64,000 nucleotides of DNA from Ignavibacteriota bacterium. GTDB lineage: Bacteria; Bacteroidota; Ignavibacteria; UBA10030; UBA6906. The stretch is taken from NCBI GenBank assembly GCA_016707525.1, contig JADJHP010000016.1:46769-110768 (forward strand), in the 5' to 3' direction. The stretch's first letter is position 1; the number at the start of each line of letters is the position of its first letter. This document shows positions 36,223 through 44,856 of the stretch, one piece after another. A program made the translations under genes and the position numbers. The notes under the pieces were generated by a model. It was not told the DNA's origin, did not search any database, and saw only the letters and a list, made by a program, of their open reading frames with translations.

Positions 36223-38184
36223 GTGTCGCATTCATCGTTGTGCACCTCTATCCTCTGTGGACTGATCATGACACCACTTCTTGCCTCCGGCACCCCGGAC
36301 AACGGCCATACCGTATCGTCCCCCGACACCAGGACGCAGATCACCATCGCGGTCGGCGATCAGGTGACATTTGCGGTGAAGCGCGACGGCGTGATCCTCG
36401 TCCGGCCATCGCCGATCGGCATGACATTCACGAATGGGATCGCAGCGGGCGTGCACGCGACCGTGAAGCGCACCTCCACGCGCTCCGAGAACCGTACCGT
36501 GCCGCGCGTCATCCACCAGAAGAGCAGCACCGTCCTGGAAGCATTCAACGAACGCACCATCGAATTCAAGGACGGCACCTCGCTCATCGTCCGTGCCTAC
36601 GATCTCGGTGTGGCGTACCGCTGGAGCATCGGGTGGAAGGGCGAGACGATCGTGTCGGCGGAAACGTTCACCATCGATCTCCCCGGCGAACCGATGGTGT
36701 GGTTCCCGGAAGAGACCAGCTTCATGTCGCACAACGAACGCCTGTATACCCACGCCGCGCTGAAGACGATCACCGAGAAGCAGTTCGCCAGCACCCCCAC
36801 CCTGCTCGCCACCGAGGGCGGCAAACACATTCTCATCTCGGAATCGGACCTGAGAGACTACCCCGGCTTGTGGCTCAACGGCACCGGCGCGAATGCCCTC
36901 CACGGGCTGTGGCCGGCCTTCGTCCTGGAAGAGAAGAAGAAGAACGACCGTGATGTGGAACCGGTGAAGCGGGCGGACCATCTCGCGAAGACGATGGCGC
37001 CACGGGTATTCCCCTGGCGCATGCTTGCGATCGCCGACCATGACCGCGACCTGCTGACGAACGATCTCGTTTTCCTGCTCTCGCAGCCATCGCAGATCAA
37101 AGACCCATCCTGGATCAAGCCGGGCAAGGTGGCTTGGGACTGGTGGAACGCGAACAACATCTACAATGTGGATTTCCGTGCGGGCATCAACAACGAGACC
37201 TACAAGTACTACATCGACTTCGCGTCGAAACACGGCATCGAGTACGTCATTCTGGATGAGGGCTGGTACCCGCTGGGCGACCTCCTCACGCAGGAACCCG
37301 GCATCAACGTCCCCGAACTCGTTGCCTACGGCAAGAGCAGGAACGTCGGCATCATCCTCTGGGTGATCTGGAAGACCCTCGAGGATCAGATGCAGCCGGC
37401 GCTGGACCTGTTTGCTTCTTGGGGGGTCAAGGGCATCAAGGTGGACTTCATGCAGCGCGACGACCAGTGGATGGTGAACTACTACTGGAACACATCGCGC
37501 GAAGCCGCGGCGCGGAAGCTGCTCGTGGACTTTCATGGCGCGTACAAGCCCTCGGGCCTGAACCGCACATGGCCCAACATGCTCACGAGTGAAGGCGTGC
37601 GCGGACTGGAGAACGCGAAGTGGTCTACCGTGACACCGAAGCACTGCGTCACGCTGCCGTTCACGCGCATGGTCGCCGGGCCGATGGACTTCACGCCCGG
37701 GGCGATGATCAACATCCCCGAGAAGTCTTTCAAGCCCATGTGGGCGACCCCGGCAAGCATGGGCACACGGTGCCAGCAGCTCGCCATGTACGTGGTGTAT
37801 GAAAGCCCGCTCCAGATGCTCTGCGACAGTCCGACCAACTACATGCGTGAAGAAGACTGCATGAAGTTCCTCGGGCCCGTCCCCGCGGTATGGGACCGGA
37901 CGATCGCCCTTGATGCGAAGGTCGGTTCCTACGTCCTGATGGCACGGAAGAGCGGCGACGACTGGTACGTCGGGGGAATGACCGATGAGGAAGGGCGGGT
38001 GCTCCCGCTCGACCTTTCGTTCCTCGGTGAGGGGGCATGGACGGCGGACATCTGGCAAGACGGCATCAATGCCGACAGGAACGGGAACGACTACAAACAC
38101 GTGACGCAGCCCGTGAGCGCCGGCACCAAACTGGAAGTCCGTATGGCGCCCGGCGGCGGGTGGGTGGCACGCATCCATAAATGA
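36223..38184 (+). CDS. Glycoside hydrolase family 97 (alpha-galactosidase/alpha-glucosidase)
   Basis: A 653-residue secreted enzyme, GTG start after AAGGAGA, with an N-terminal hydrophobic leader (about residues 7-22). The N-terminal beta-sandwich is followed by a TIM barrel with WDWWNANNIYNVDF, VILDEGWYPLGDL (Glu346), GIKVDFMQRDD (Asp408) and LTSEGVRGLE (Glu457). In GH97, an Asp at the GIKVDF position is the nucleophile of retaining members, whereas SusB-like inverting enzymes use glutamates; this one looks like the retaining (alpha-galactosidase-type) branch. That assignment is inference from motif memory. Calcium dependence is typical of the family. Confidence 0.9.
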   Translation: MSHSSLCTSILCGLIMTPLLASGTPDNGHTVSSPDTRTQITIAVGDQVTFAVKRDGVILVRPSPIGMTFTNGIAAGVHATVKRTSTRSENRTVPRVIHQKSSTVLEAFNERTIEFKDGTSLIVRAYDLGVAYRWSIGWKGETIVSAETFTIDLPGEPMVWFPEETSFMSHNERLYTHAALKTITEKQFASTPTLLATEGGKHILISESDLRDYPGLWLNGTGANALHGLWPAFVLEEKKKNDRDVEPVKRADHLAKTMAPRVFPWRMLAIADHDRDLLTNDLVFLLSQPSQIKDPSWIKPGKVAWDWWNANNIYNVDFRAGINNETYKYYIDFASKHGIEYVILDEGWYPLGDLLTQEPGINVPELVAYGKSRNVGIILWVIWKTLEDQMQPALDLFASWGVKGIKVDFMQRDDQWMVNYYWNTSREAAARKLLVDFHGAYKPSGLNRTWPNMLTSEGVRGLENAKWSTVTPKHCVTLPFTRMVAGPMDFTPGAMINIPEKSFKPMWATPASMGTRCQQLAMYVVYESPLQMLCDSPTNYMREEDCMKFLGPVPAVWDRTIALDAKVGSYVLMARKSGDDWYVGGMTDEEGRVLPLDLSFLGEGAWTADIWQDGINADRNGNDYKHVTQPVSAGTKLEVRMAPGGGWVARIHK

Positions 38185-38265
38185 CCGGTTCGCCGGATCC
38201 TGTACGTCACGTGCATCCGGAAGCAGGATCCATCGGCCGCATTCTCCGACCCGTATCCAGGTGCC

Positions 38266-38395
38266 GTTCTGGCGTGGCGCCAGCGATGGGCAGGCCGTGG
38301 CGGGTGCCAGCGATGGAGCAGGGGCCGTTCTGCAGCCCGGGTGCCAGCGATGGAGCAGGGTCCGTTCTGCCGGGCGCAGCGATGGGCACCGTCCT
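38266..38395. repeat. Intergenic tandem repeat, about 37-bp period
   Basis: Units beginning GGGTGCCAGCGATGGAGCAG start at 38302 and 38339 (37 bp apart), with degenerate partial units before (GCGCCAGCGATGGGCAG at 38277) and after (GGGCGCAGCGATGGGCAC at 38372). The array fills most of the space between the GH97 and URO-D genes. Confidence 0.75.
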
Positions 38396-38425
38396 CCGGC
38401 CGTGGCTTCGGTGATGGAAAAGTGC

Positions 38426-38431
38426 TATATT
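38426..38431 (+). promoter_or_regulatory. Possible -10 element of the URO-D-like gene
   Basis: TATATT in the context GTGCTATATTTCC, 12 bases before the ATG at 38444. No good -35 is found 17 bp upstream (TGGCTT), so confidence is low. The context resembles the TGCTACAAT and TGCTACATT sites before purN and the histidine kinase. Confidence 0.4.
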
Positions 38432-38443
38432 TCCGTTACCACC

Positions 38444-39820
38444 ATGCAATTCCACCGGAAGCAATACCTCGACCTGATGACCTTCGGCCATGCTGAGCGG
38501 CCGATGTTCGTTGAACTCTTCGGCCCGCTGGTCGGACTGGAGAAAGAATGGCTGGCACAGGGTGCCACGCCTGATGAACTTTCCCTCGAAGCATTCGATT
38601 GGGACTATGTCCCCGTCATCACCTGCGGCGGAGCTACCGGCGTGTTCGGCGGCCCGCCGCCTGTCGTTCTCGAAGAGACCGACGAGATCCTCATCCGCCG
38701 GGATGAGATGGGCCGTCGGACGAAGCTCATCAAAAGCGCTGCCACGATCCCCCTGCCGATGGACCATCCCGTGCAGGACATGGATTCATGGCTGAAGATC
38801 AAGCCCCTGTTCACCTTCCGCGAAGACCGGATCGATCAGGACGCCATCGCCCGGGCGCGTGCAGCTCAGGAGCAGGGCACCCTCGTGGTCGCCTACATTC
38901 CGGGCGGGTTCGACATCCCACGCGAACTCATGGGCGAAGAGCTTTCCTGCATGGCATACTACGAGCAACCCGAGCTGATGCAGGACATCATCGCAACGAT
39001 GCAGGACACCTCGCTCCGCGTACTCGAACGTGTGACCGACACACTCATGATCGACCAGTTGTCCGTGCACGAGGACCTTGCCGGCAAGGCCGGGCCCATG
39101 ATCGGGCCGGCGCAGATCGAAGCCTTCATCAAGCCATACTTTTTGTCGGTGTGGGACCTGGTCCATTCGCGCGGTACGAACATCTTCGATATGGATTCCG
39201 ACGGGAACATGTGGCGCGTGCTCGATGCGTTCATCGGGTGCGGACTGAACTCCATGCATCCCATGGAGCCCGCCGCCGGCATGGATGTGGTCGAGGTACG
39301 CAAGCGGTACGGCTCGAAACTGGCGATCCGCGGCGGCATCGACAAGCACGTGCTGCGCACGGACAAAGCCGCGATCCGTGCCGAGCTGGAGTACAAGCTG
39401 CAGCCGTTGATGCGTGAAGGCGGGATCGCATTCGGGCTGGACCACCGGATCCCGAACGGCACCCCGATCGAGAACTACCGGTATTACGTCGACCTCGGGC
39501 GTGAGATCCTGGGGTTGCCGCCCCGGAATGGCTCGAGCAAGGGCTGGCGGCGCATGGCATTCAAGTACACGCTGGCGAACCGGGGCACCCTGGTGGAACC
39601 CCGGATCCCCCAGGCGGAAACCCGGGGCGGAGCGCCTTCTCGGGTTCGGGTTTCCGCTGGAGGGCACCACCGGGGCACGGAACAGCACTCATCAGACGGT
39701 TTCGTGGCGCGGGGGCAGACTGGGCCGAGACACCCGATAAATGACACCACGGAACCAGACATCCATACCGGCCGCCCGGAGCGCGGGACCTTTCCCTCTC
39801 CATGCGGCAGGTCAACCTGA
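38444..39820 (+). CDS. Uroporphyrinogen decarboxylase-family protein (MtaA-like)
   Basis: A 458-residue protein with the URO-D TIM-barrel fold (VVAYIPGGFDIPRELMGEE; IDQLSVHEDLAGKAGPMIGP; GLNSMHPMEPAAGMDVVEVR; LDHRIPNGTPIENYRYYVDLG). It lacks the N-terminal RQAGR motif of HemE and no haem genes are near, so it is more likely a methyltransferase-type member (corrinoid or thiol methyl transfer) than a haem enzyme. The last roughly 75 residues (from about 39595) are translated from a degenerate inverted repeat and are Pro/Arg/Gly-rich; the natural domain end is near residue 380. The stop overlaps a possible ATG at 39820 of the next gene. Confidence 0.82.
   Translation: MQFHRKQYLDLMTFGHAERPMFVELFGPLVGLEKEWLAQGATPDELSLEAFDWDYVPVITCGGATGVFGGPPPVVLEETDEILIRRDEMGRRTKLIKSAATIPLPMDHPVQDMDSWLKIKPLFTFREDRIDQDAIARARAAQEQGTLVVAYIPGGFDIPRELMGEELSCMAYYEQPELMQDIIATMQDTSLRVLERVTDTLMIDQLSVHEDLAGKAGPMIGPAQIEAFIKPYFLSVWDLVHSRGTNIFDMDSDGNMWRVLDAFIGCGLNSMHPMEPAAGMDVVEVRKRYGSKLAIRGGIDKHVLRTDKAAIRAELEYKLQPLMREGGIAFGLDHRIPNGTPIENYRYYVDLGREILGLPPRNGSSKGWRRMAFKYTLANRGTLVEPRIPQAETRGGAPSRVRVSAGGHHRGTEQHSSDGFVARGQTGPRHPINDTTEPDIHTGRPERGTFPSPCGRST
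39586..39680. repeat. Degenerate inverted-repeat element inside the URO-D gene tail
   Basis: CCAGGCGGAAACCCG (39610-39624) and CGGGTTTCCGCTGG (39647-39660) resemble the inner arms of the 51-bp-spacer elements (AGCGGAAACTCG / CGAGTTTCCGCT), and GGGGCACC / CACCACCGGGGC occur further out. The spacing is about 24 bases, not 51. It appears to be a diverged or rearranged relative that has become part of a coding sequence. Confidence 0.55.
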
Positions 39821-40338
39821 TGGCGATCCCTGTCGCCCTCATTCCCGCACTCCTCATCGTGCTCCTGTATGCCGGCGTGCACGGATGGGCGGCCTTCAAG
39901 GCGACGGTCGGCATCTTCCGTCAGCCCGGCCTCTCGCTCGCGATCCTCGCGGGTGGTATCATCCTTCATGAACTGCTGCATGGCGCGGCATGGGCATACT
40001 ACGGACAGAAGTCGCTGTCCGCCATCACCTTCGGGGTCCACTGGCCGACACTGACGCCGTTCGCGCATTGCCGCGAGGCGCTCACGGTCGAGGCCTACCG
40101 CATCGGCGCGCTGGTACCGGCGATCGCCCTCGGCCTGGTTCCGACCCTGCTGGCGGTATTCGGTGGCTTGCCGTGGCTCCTGTTCCCGGCTGTCTTGTTC
40201 TCCGCGGCGGCCGGGGGAGACCTCCTCATCATCTGGCTCCTCCGGAACGAGCACGGCACCTCGATGGTCCTCGACCATCCCGACCGTGCCGGCTGCATCG
40301 TCTATGATCCTCCATCATCACAGGACGTTCTTGTATGA
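39802..40338 (+). CDS. DUF3267-family membrane metalloprotease-like protein
   Basis: A 178-residue protein with four hydrophobic segments and a zinc-site-like HELLHG in the second helix, the hallmark of DUF3267. Start may be 39802 or ATG 39820, the latter overlapping the upstream stop as TGATG. Whether it is a peptidase is unproven: a third ligand is not obvious. It overlaps the beta-CASP gene by 4 bp. Confidence 0.8.
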   Translation: MRQVNLMAIPVALIPALLIVLLYAGVHGWAAFKATVGIFRQPGLSLAILAGGIILHELLHGAAWAYYGQKSLSAITFGVHWPTLTPFAHCREALTVEAYRIGALVPAIALGLVPTLLAVFGGLPWLLFPAVLFSAAAGGDLLIIWLLRNEHGTSMVLDHPDRAGCIVYDPPSSQDVLV

Positions 40339-41750
40339 GCATCGAACTCGAGTTCTGGGGCGCCGCACGGACCGTCACCGGTTCCATGCACCTTCTCCGC
40401 GTGAACGGGAAACGCATCCTCCTGGATTGCGGGATGTATCACGGCAGACGTGATGAGGCGCTCGAACGGAACAGCACGTTCCCGTTCGATCCCTCTTCCA
40501 TCGATGCGATCGTGCTCTCCCATGCCCACATCGATCACAGCGGCAATCTTCCGGGCATCGTGAAGCACGGATTCTCGGGTCCCATCTATTGCACTCCCGC
40601 CACGGAGAGCCTGTGTCAGGTGATGCTCAAGGACAGCGCGTACATCCAGGAAAAGGACGCCGAGTTCATCAATAGACGGCACAAGAAGAAGCGCCTCCCT
40701 CTTGTGGAGCCGCTGTACACCGAAAATGACGTCCTGGACACGCTGGACCTGTTCCAATCGTTCAACTACTCCAGGGACTTCGATGTCGTGGACGGCATTC
40801 GCTGCCGCTTCGAAGACGCCGGCCACATCCTGGGTTCAGCGTCCGTCTCTCTCGAGCTGGGCGCCAACGGCACGCGGACAACGCTTGCGTACACCGGCGA
40901 CCTCGGCCGTCCGCACCTCCCCATCCTGCGCGACCCGGTGCTGATCGCCAACGAGCATACGGAGTATCTGATCTGCGAGTCCACCTACGGCGGCCGGTTC
41001 CATGCAGCACAGGAAGACATGGAGGACCAGCTCCTCCAGCCGATCCTCCGGGCGATGGAACGCAAAGGGAAGATCGTCATCCCCGCGTTCAGCGTGGGCC
41101 GGACGCAGGAGATCGTGTACACGCTGCACCAGTTGAACAAAGCGGGGAAGCTCCCGCACATCCCGGTCTACGTGGACAGCCCGCTCTCCGTGAACGTCAC
41201 CGATGTGTTCAAGAAGCACACGGAATGCTTCGACGAAGAGACGCTGGCGATCCTGCATGCCCCCGACCACAACGATCCCTTCGGCTTCGAACGGCTGACG
41301 TACGTGCGCACATTGGAAGAATCCAAAGCGCTGAATCAGAAGCCCGGGCCGTTCATCGTCATCGCCGCTTCGGGCATGTGCGAAGCCGGACGCATCGTCC
41401 ACCATCTCGCCAACTCCGTCGGCGATCCGAAGAACCTCATCTGCATCGTCGGCTATCAGGCCGAACACACCCTTGGCAAGCGTCTTGTCATGAAGGAACC
41501 GATGGTGAACATCTTCGGGGAGCCGCACGAACTGAAGGCCGAGGTCGTGGTGCTCAACTCCTTCAGCGCGCATGCGGACCGGACCGAGATCCTCGACTAC
41601 CTTCACGAGTTCCCGCGCCGGCCGTTGAAGAAGGTCTTCCTCGTTCACGGCGACCCCGATCAGTCCGAAAAACTCGGGGCGACGCTCCGCGAGGAGAAAT
41701 TCGGCGAGGTCCTCATCCCCTCGCGCGGGACACGCATCCCGCTCGCATGA
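40335..41750 (+). CDS. Beta-CASP metallo-beta-lactamase ribonuclease
   Basis: A 471-residue CPSF-73/YSH1-like protein. The metallo-beta-lactamase motif SHAHIDHSG gives His63, His65, Asp67 and His68; later ligands are DAGHILGSA and the C-terminal FLVHGDPDQ. Beta-CASP motifs FSVGRTQEI and NSFSAHADRTEIL are present. Such enzymes are predicted RNA endo/exonucleases of mRNA or rRNA processing. It overlaps both neighbours by 4 bp, so it is co-translated with a membrane protein and a barrel. Confidence 0.93.
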   Translation: MSIELEFWGAARTVTGSMHLLRVNGKRILLDCGMYHGRRDEALERNSTFPFDPSSIDAIVLSHAHIDHSGNLPGIVKHGFSGPIYCTPATESLCQVMLKDSAYIQEKDAEFINRRHKKKRLPLVEPLYTENDVLDTLDLFQSFNYSRDFDVVDGIRCRFEDAGHILGSASVSLELGANGTRTTLAYTGDLGRPHLPILRDPVLIANEHTEYLICESTYGGRFHAAQEDMEDQLLQPILRAMERKGKIVIPAFSVGRTQEIVYTLHQLNKAGKLPHIPVYVDSPLSVNVTDVFKKHTECFDEETLAILHAPDHNDPFGFERLTYVRTLEESKALNQKPGPFIVIAASGMCEAGRIVHHLANSVGDPKNLICIVGYQAEHTLGKRLVMKEPMVNIFGEPHELKAEVVVLNSFSAHADRTEILDYLHEFPRRPLKKVFLVHGDPDQSEKLGATLREEKFGEVLIPSRGTRIPLA

Positions 41751-43696
41751 TGCCCGCACTCTCCCGTGCGGTCCGGCTCCTCCTCCCGGCAGCGATGCTG
41801 GCGATGGCCGGGCTTCCTGCGCATGCGCAGGAAAGCCTCCGGGAGGCAGAGACGACGATCACGGGACCGGATTCGGTGCTGAGAACGAACACCGCCAGCG
41901 TCCTCTTCGACAAGAACCTCAACACCTTCAACTGGCTCGGACGCCTTGCCGTGGATACGGTCGCCGGACGGACACGGTTCAGTGTCGGCGCGACGTATCT
42001 CTCGAACATCATTCAGACGGAGAACCCGTCGCCCGGTGCGGCGCGGACGAGTGAGAGCACGCAGCAGAATCTCCGGCTGAGCCTCGCCCATCCCATCAGC
42101 GAACCGGTCGCTGTGCACACCCAATGGTCGTCGCTCGTCTTCTCCGATAACCGGGGGAACGGACTGAGCAATGCATCGAACCACACGCTGCTTGCCGGTG
42201 TCGACGTCACCCCGTGGTCCTTCATCACGCTGTCCCCGCTCGCGGGGTACCGCTGGGACCGTCAGGGCGCGATCCATGACCGCGGGTTGGCGCTGGACCT
42301 CGGTGCGACATTGCACCCGCTGGAGTTCGACGGATACCGGGTGGCCGGCGAGGGGCATTTCCGGAGGGACAACCTCTCTCCCCGCGTCCTCACCAACCAC
42401 ATCGCGCAGGCGGGGGTGGAGAAGCAGTTCAGCCCGGAGGCACGCGATAGTCTGATGATCGGGTTCCAGCAGACGGGACGGGAATTCTATTTTGCGGGCG
42501 ACAGCACGATCGAAAGCCGCACCGACGATCTCTTCTCGTTCGCCAACCTGCTGTCGTACGATGTCAGCCGGTCGGTGGGTGCCGATCTGTTCGTGAACGT
42601 GAATAGCCGCGGGCTCGACAAGGACATGCGGCGACTGCGGGCGGACCCATCGGGTGCAGCAACGTTCGATACGCGCATTGAAGAGTTCCGCATGGACACC
42701 TATGCGCAGGTGTGGTATCAGAGCCCCGACGCCACTTCATCGGCACACGTCCGTCTCGGGTATTCCGAACGGAATGAAACGCATCGCGCCAAGGCACCCG
42801 CCGGGACGATGGCACCGAACATCGCCGTCCTCTTCGCGGAAAGGAACCGCCAGGAGCAGTCCAAGGATAACGTCGCACGGAGGGTTTCCCTCTCGGGCGG
42901 CACCTCTCTGGATCTGTCGCTCCTTCACCGGATCATGTTCGCCGGGTCGGCAACCATCCTGCGGTACGATACGCCGAGCGAACTGAACCAGGAGGACCGG
43001 GATGAGTTGCTGGTGGCGCTGGCACTGGGGACATGGCACCGGGTGAGCCGTCACGTGGACATCGGGATCTCCGTGGATGGGACGCTCAGCCACCTGGTGT
43101 ATCTGCTGAAGGAGCGGAGCGCCAATAACAACATCAACAGGGTCCTCCGCCTCTCCCCCCGGGCCATCTACCGGCCGGCGGACTGGTTCACGAGCGTCAA
43201 CGGATTTGAGGTCCTTGCCAATTATACCGTGTACGACTACGAAAAGCAGGTCGCGCTGGCCCGGAGCTTCTCGTACAGGCAGTTTTCCTGGATGGATTCC
43301 ACCACGGTGGAGCTTACCCAACGCTTAGGACTTGATTTTTACGCCTATTTAAAGTTGTATGAACGTGGGATGCTCCGCTGGGATGAGTTCCTGGAGCGGA
43401 CCGAGAACTCCACGGTGGACCGGACGTTCTCGGCGCAGGTACGCTATGCGCCGGTGCCGGCATTGCTGGTAGCGCTCGGGATGCGGTATTTCAGTCAATC
43501 GAGGTATGTCTACAAGGACACGATCCGGAAGCCGGACACGTTCTTCAGCAGCGTGGGACCGACGAGTCTGATCCGGTGGGACCTGAGTACCGCGAGCCGG
43601 TTGTTGTTTCAGGGTTGGTATGAGCGGCGCAAGCAGTCGGACGGCACATTCCGTTCACTCGCAAGTATGACGATGCACGTCTTTCTCCACTTTTGA
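41747..43696 (+). CDS. Outer-membrane beta-barrel protein
   Basis: A 649-residue protein starting ATG-ATG at 41747 with a signal peptide ending near AHAQ. The rest has barrel-like strands with amphipathic alternation (TPWSFITLSPLAGYRWD; FSYRQFSWMDSTTVELTQRL) and a C-terminal strand ending in Phe (MHVFLHF). The in-frame extension back to 41225 lies within the nuclease gene and is rejected. Base composition dips in AT-richness locally near 43310-43370. No family is recognised. Confidence 0.8.
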   Translation: MMPALSRAVRLLLPAAMLAMAGLPAHAQESLREAETTITGPDSVLRTNTASVLFDKNLNTFNWLGRLAVDTVAGRTRFSVGATYLSNIIQTENPSPGAARTSESTQQNLRLSLAHPISEPVAVHTQWSSLVFSDNRGNGLSNASNHTLLAGVDVTPWSFITLSPLAGYRWDRQGAIHDRGLALDLGATLHPLEFDGYRVAGEGHFRRDNLSPRVLTNHIAQAGVEKQFSPEARDSLMIGFQQTGREFYFAGDSTIESRTDDLFSFANLLSYDVSRSVGADLFVNVNSRGLDKDMRRLRADPSGAATFDTRIEEFRMDTYAQVWYQSPDATSSAHVRLGYSERNETHRAKAPAGTMAPNIAVLFAERNRQEQSKDNVARRVSLSGGTSLDLSLLHRIMFAGSATILRYDTPSELNQEDRDELLVALALGTWHRVSRHVDIGISVDGTLSHLVYLLKERSANNNINRVLRLSPRAIYRPADWFTSVNGFEVLANYTVYDYEKQVALARSFSYRQFSWMDSTTVELTQRLGLDFYAYLKLYERGMLRWDEFLERTENSTVDRTFSAQVRYAPVPALLVALGMRYFSQSRYVYKDTIRKPDTFFSSVGPTSLIRWDLSTASRLLFQGWYERRKQSDGTFRSLASMTMHVFLHF

Positions 43697-43704
43697 GCAC
43701 AGCA

Positions 43705-44130
43705 ATGCCGAAAGCACCCCGATCGATCTTCCGCATCACTCTCCGGAGTGTCCCGAAAAGCGTCATGCGCGTTGAGGGCTATCTGAACAAGATCAATGCC
43801 GTGGTCGGACTCGATGAGATCGCGATGCACAAGCTGATGGTCTCGCTCACCGAGGCCGTCAACAACGCGATCCTGCACGGCAATGCCTCCGATCCGACGA
43901 AGCGCGTGAAGGTCTCCTGCGAGGTCCTGCCGGGGTGGTTGCTGTTTCAGATCAACGATGAGGGGAAGGGGTTCCGTGCGGATCATATCCGGAATCCGCT
44001 CAAGGAAGAGAACCTGCACCGCGCGAGCGGACGCGGCGTGTTCCTGATGCGCACGCTCATGGACAAGGTCGAGTTCACGCATGCGCCGGAGGGGATGCAG
44101 GTGCGACTCTGGCTCAACACGAACAAGTAA
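43705..44130 (+). CDS. Anti-sigma-type HATPase (RsbW-like)
   Basis: About 141 residues of a GHKL ATPase without a HisKA domain: N-box VSLTEAVNNAILHGN, G1 INDEGKGF and G2 ASGRGVFLMRTLMD. Such proteins phosphorylate anti-anti-sigma partners. ATG at 43705 is chosen; an alternative TTG at 43693 overlaps the barrel stop (TTGA). A PP2C phosphatase of the opposing type is encoded at 6.4-8.1 kb. It converges with the lipoprotein gene with only 3 bp between stops. Confidence 0.86.
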   Translation: MPKAPRSIFRITLRSVPKSVMRVEGYLNKINAVVGLDEIAMHKLMVSLTEAVNNAILHGNASDPTKRVKVSCEVLPGWLLFQINDEGKGFRADHIRNPLKEENLHRASGRGVFLMRTLMDKVEFTHAPEGMQVRLWLNTNK

Positions 44131-44133
44131 GGA

Positions 44134-44841
44134 TCACCCCCCTGCCCTGATCTCCGTCAGGGTCAGTTCCGTTCCCCCGAATCCATCGTCGGGTTCGAGC
44201 CAGATGACCGGGAATGCCGTCGGCTCATCAGCGAGCCAGAATGTGTACCGGATGTGCGCCCCCCCGATGTCCACGCGGTGGGCAGGAAACACCGACTGCT
44301 GCCCCTTCACCTTCGCCGAATACATGTCCGGCGTACCGGTGATCAGCCCGTAGACGTTTTCCGTCCGTGCCGTGTCCATGTAACCCACGAGGAACGACCT
44401 GTTCGACCCGCCCGAGATCGCCGCGATGCGGTCCCAGCTTTCGGGAAGCGCCGGGAGTTTTCTGATGCGGGCGATCGTCGCGAGGAATCCGTACCGGTAG
44501 AGGTCGCCGTCCGGGGACACAGCCAATCTGACCGTGTCCACGGCCGCAGCAGTGCTCCGCAGCACGCTCGCGCTGTCCACGATCACGGTACCGGTGCCGA
44601 TGCCCGGGACCTCGAACCCGGTGGTCAGCACCTTCCACTGGGCCTTCGAACGCGAGGAATAGATCGCGTAGCCGAATTCGTCGGTGATGAGGGCATCATA
44701 GAGGAAGACATCGCCCGTGGTGAACACCGGCGTGATGGGGACAGGCGTTGATGCGTAGGGGGACTCATCCTGCCGGCAGGAGAGCGAGAGGAGGCCCAGG
44801 ACAAAAAAGGCAACCCGGAAGGTTGCCTTGATCGTTTTCAC
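44134..44841 (-). CDS. Lipoprotein of unknown function
   Basis: A 235-residue exported lipoprotein: signal peptide with lipobox LLSLSC (Cys near 22). The mature part is predicted beta-rich (YDALITDEFGYAIYSSRSKAQW; VRLAVSPDGDLYRYGF). No family recognised. It lies 15 bp downstream of mdh and so is the last gene of the rplU-rpmA-mdh transcript. Confidence 0.75.
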   Translation of the reverse strand: MKTIKATFRVAFFVLGLLSLSCRQDESPYASTPVPITPVFTTGDVFLYDALITDEFGYAIYSSRSKAQWKVLTTGFEVPGIGTGTVIVDSASVLRSTAAAVDTVRLAVSPDGDLYRYGFLATIARIRKLPALPESWDRIAAISGGSNRSFLVGYMDTARTENVYGLITGTPDMYSAKVKGQQSVFPAHRVDIGGAHIRYTFWLADEPTAFPVIWLEPDDGFGGTELTLTEIRAGG

Positions 44842-44856
44842 GATGGTACGAAGCTC

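Noticed and set aside
36232..38178. Minus-strand 648-codon ORF
   Set aside because: Shadow of the GH97 gene with no recognisable fold.
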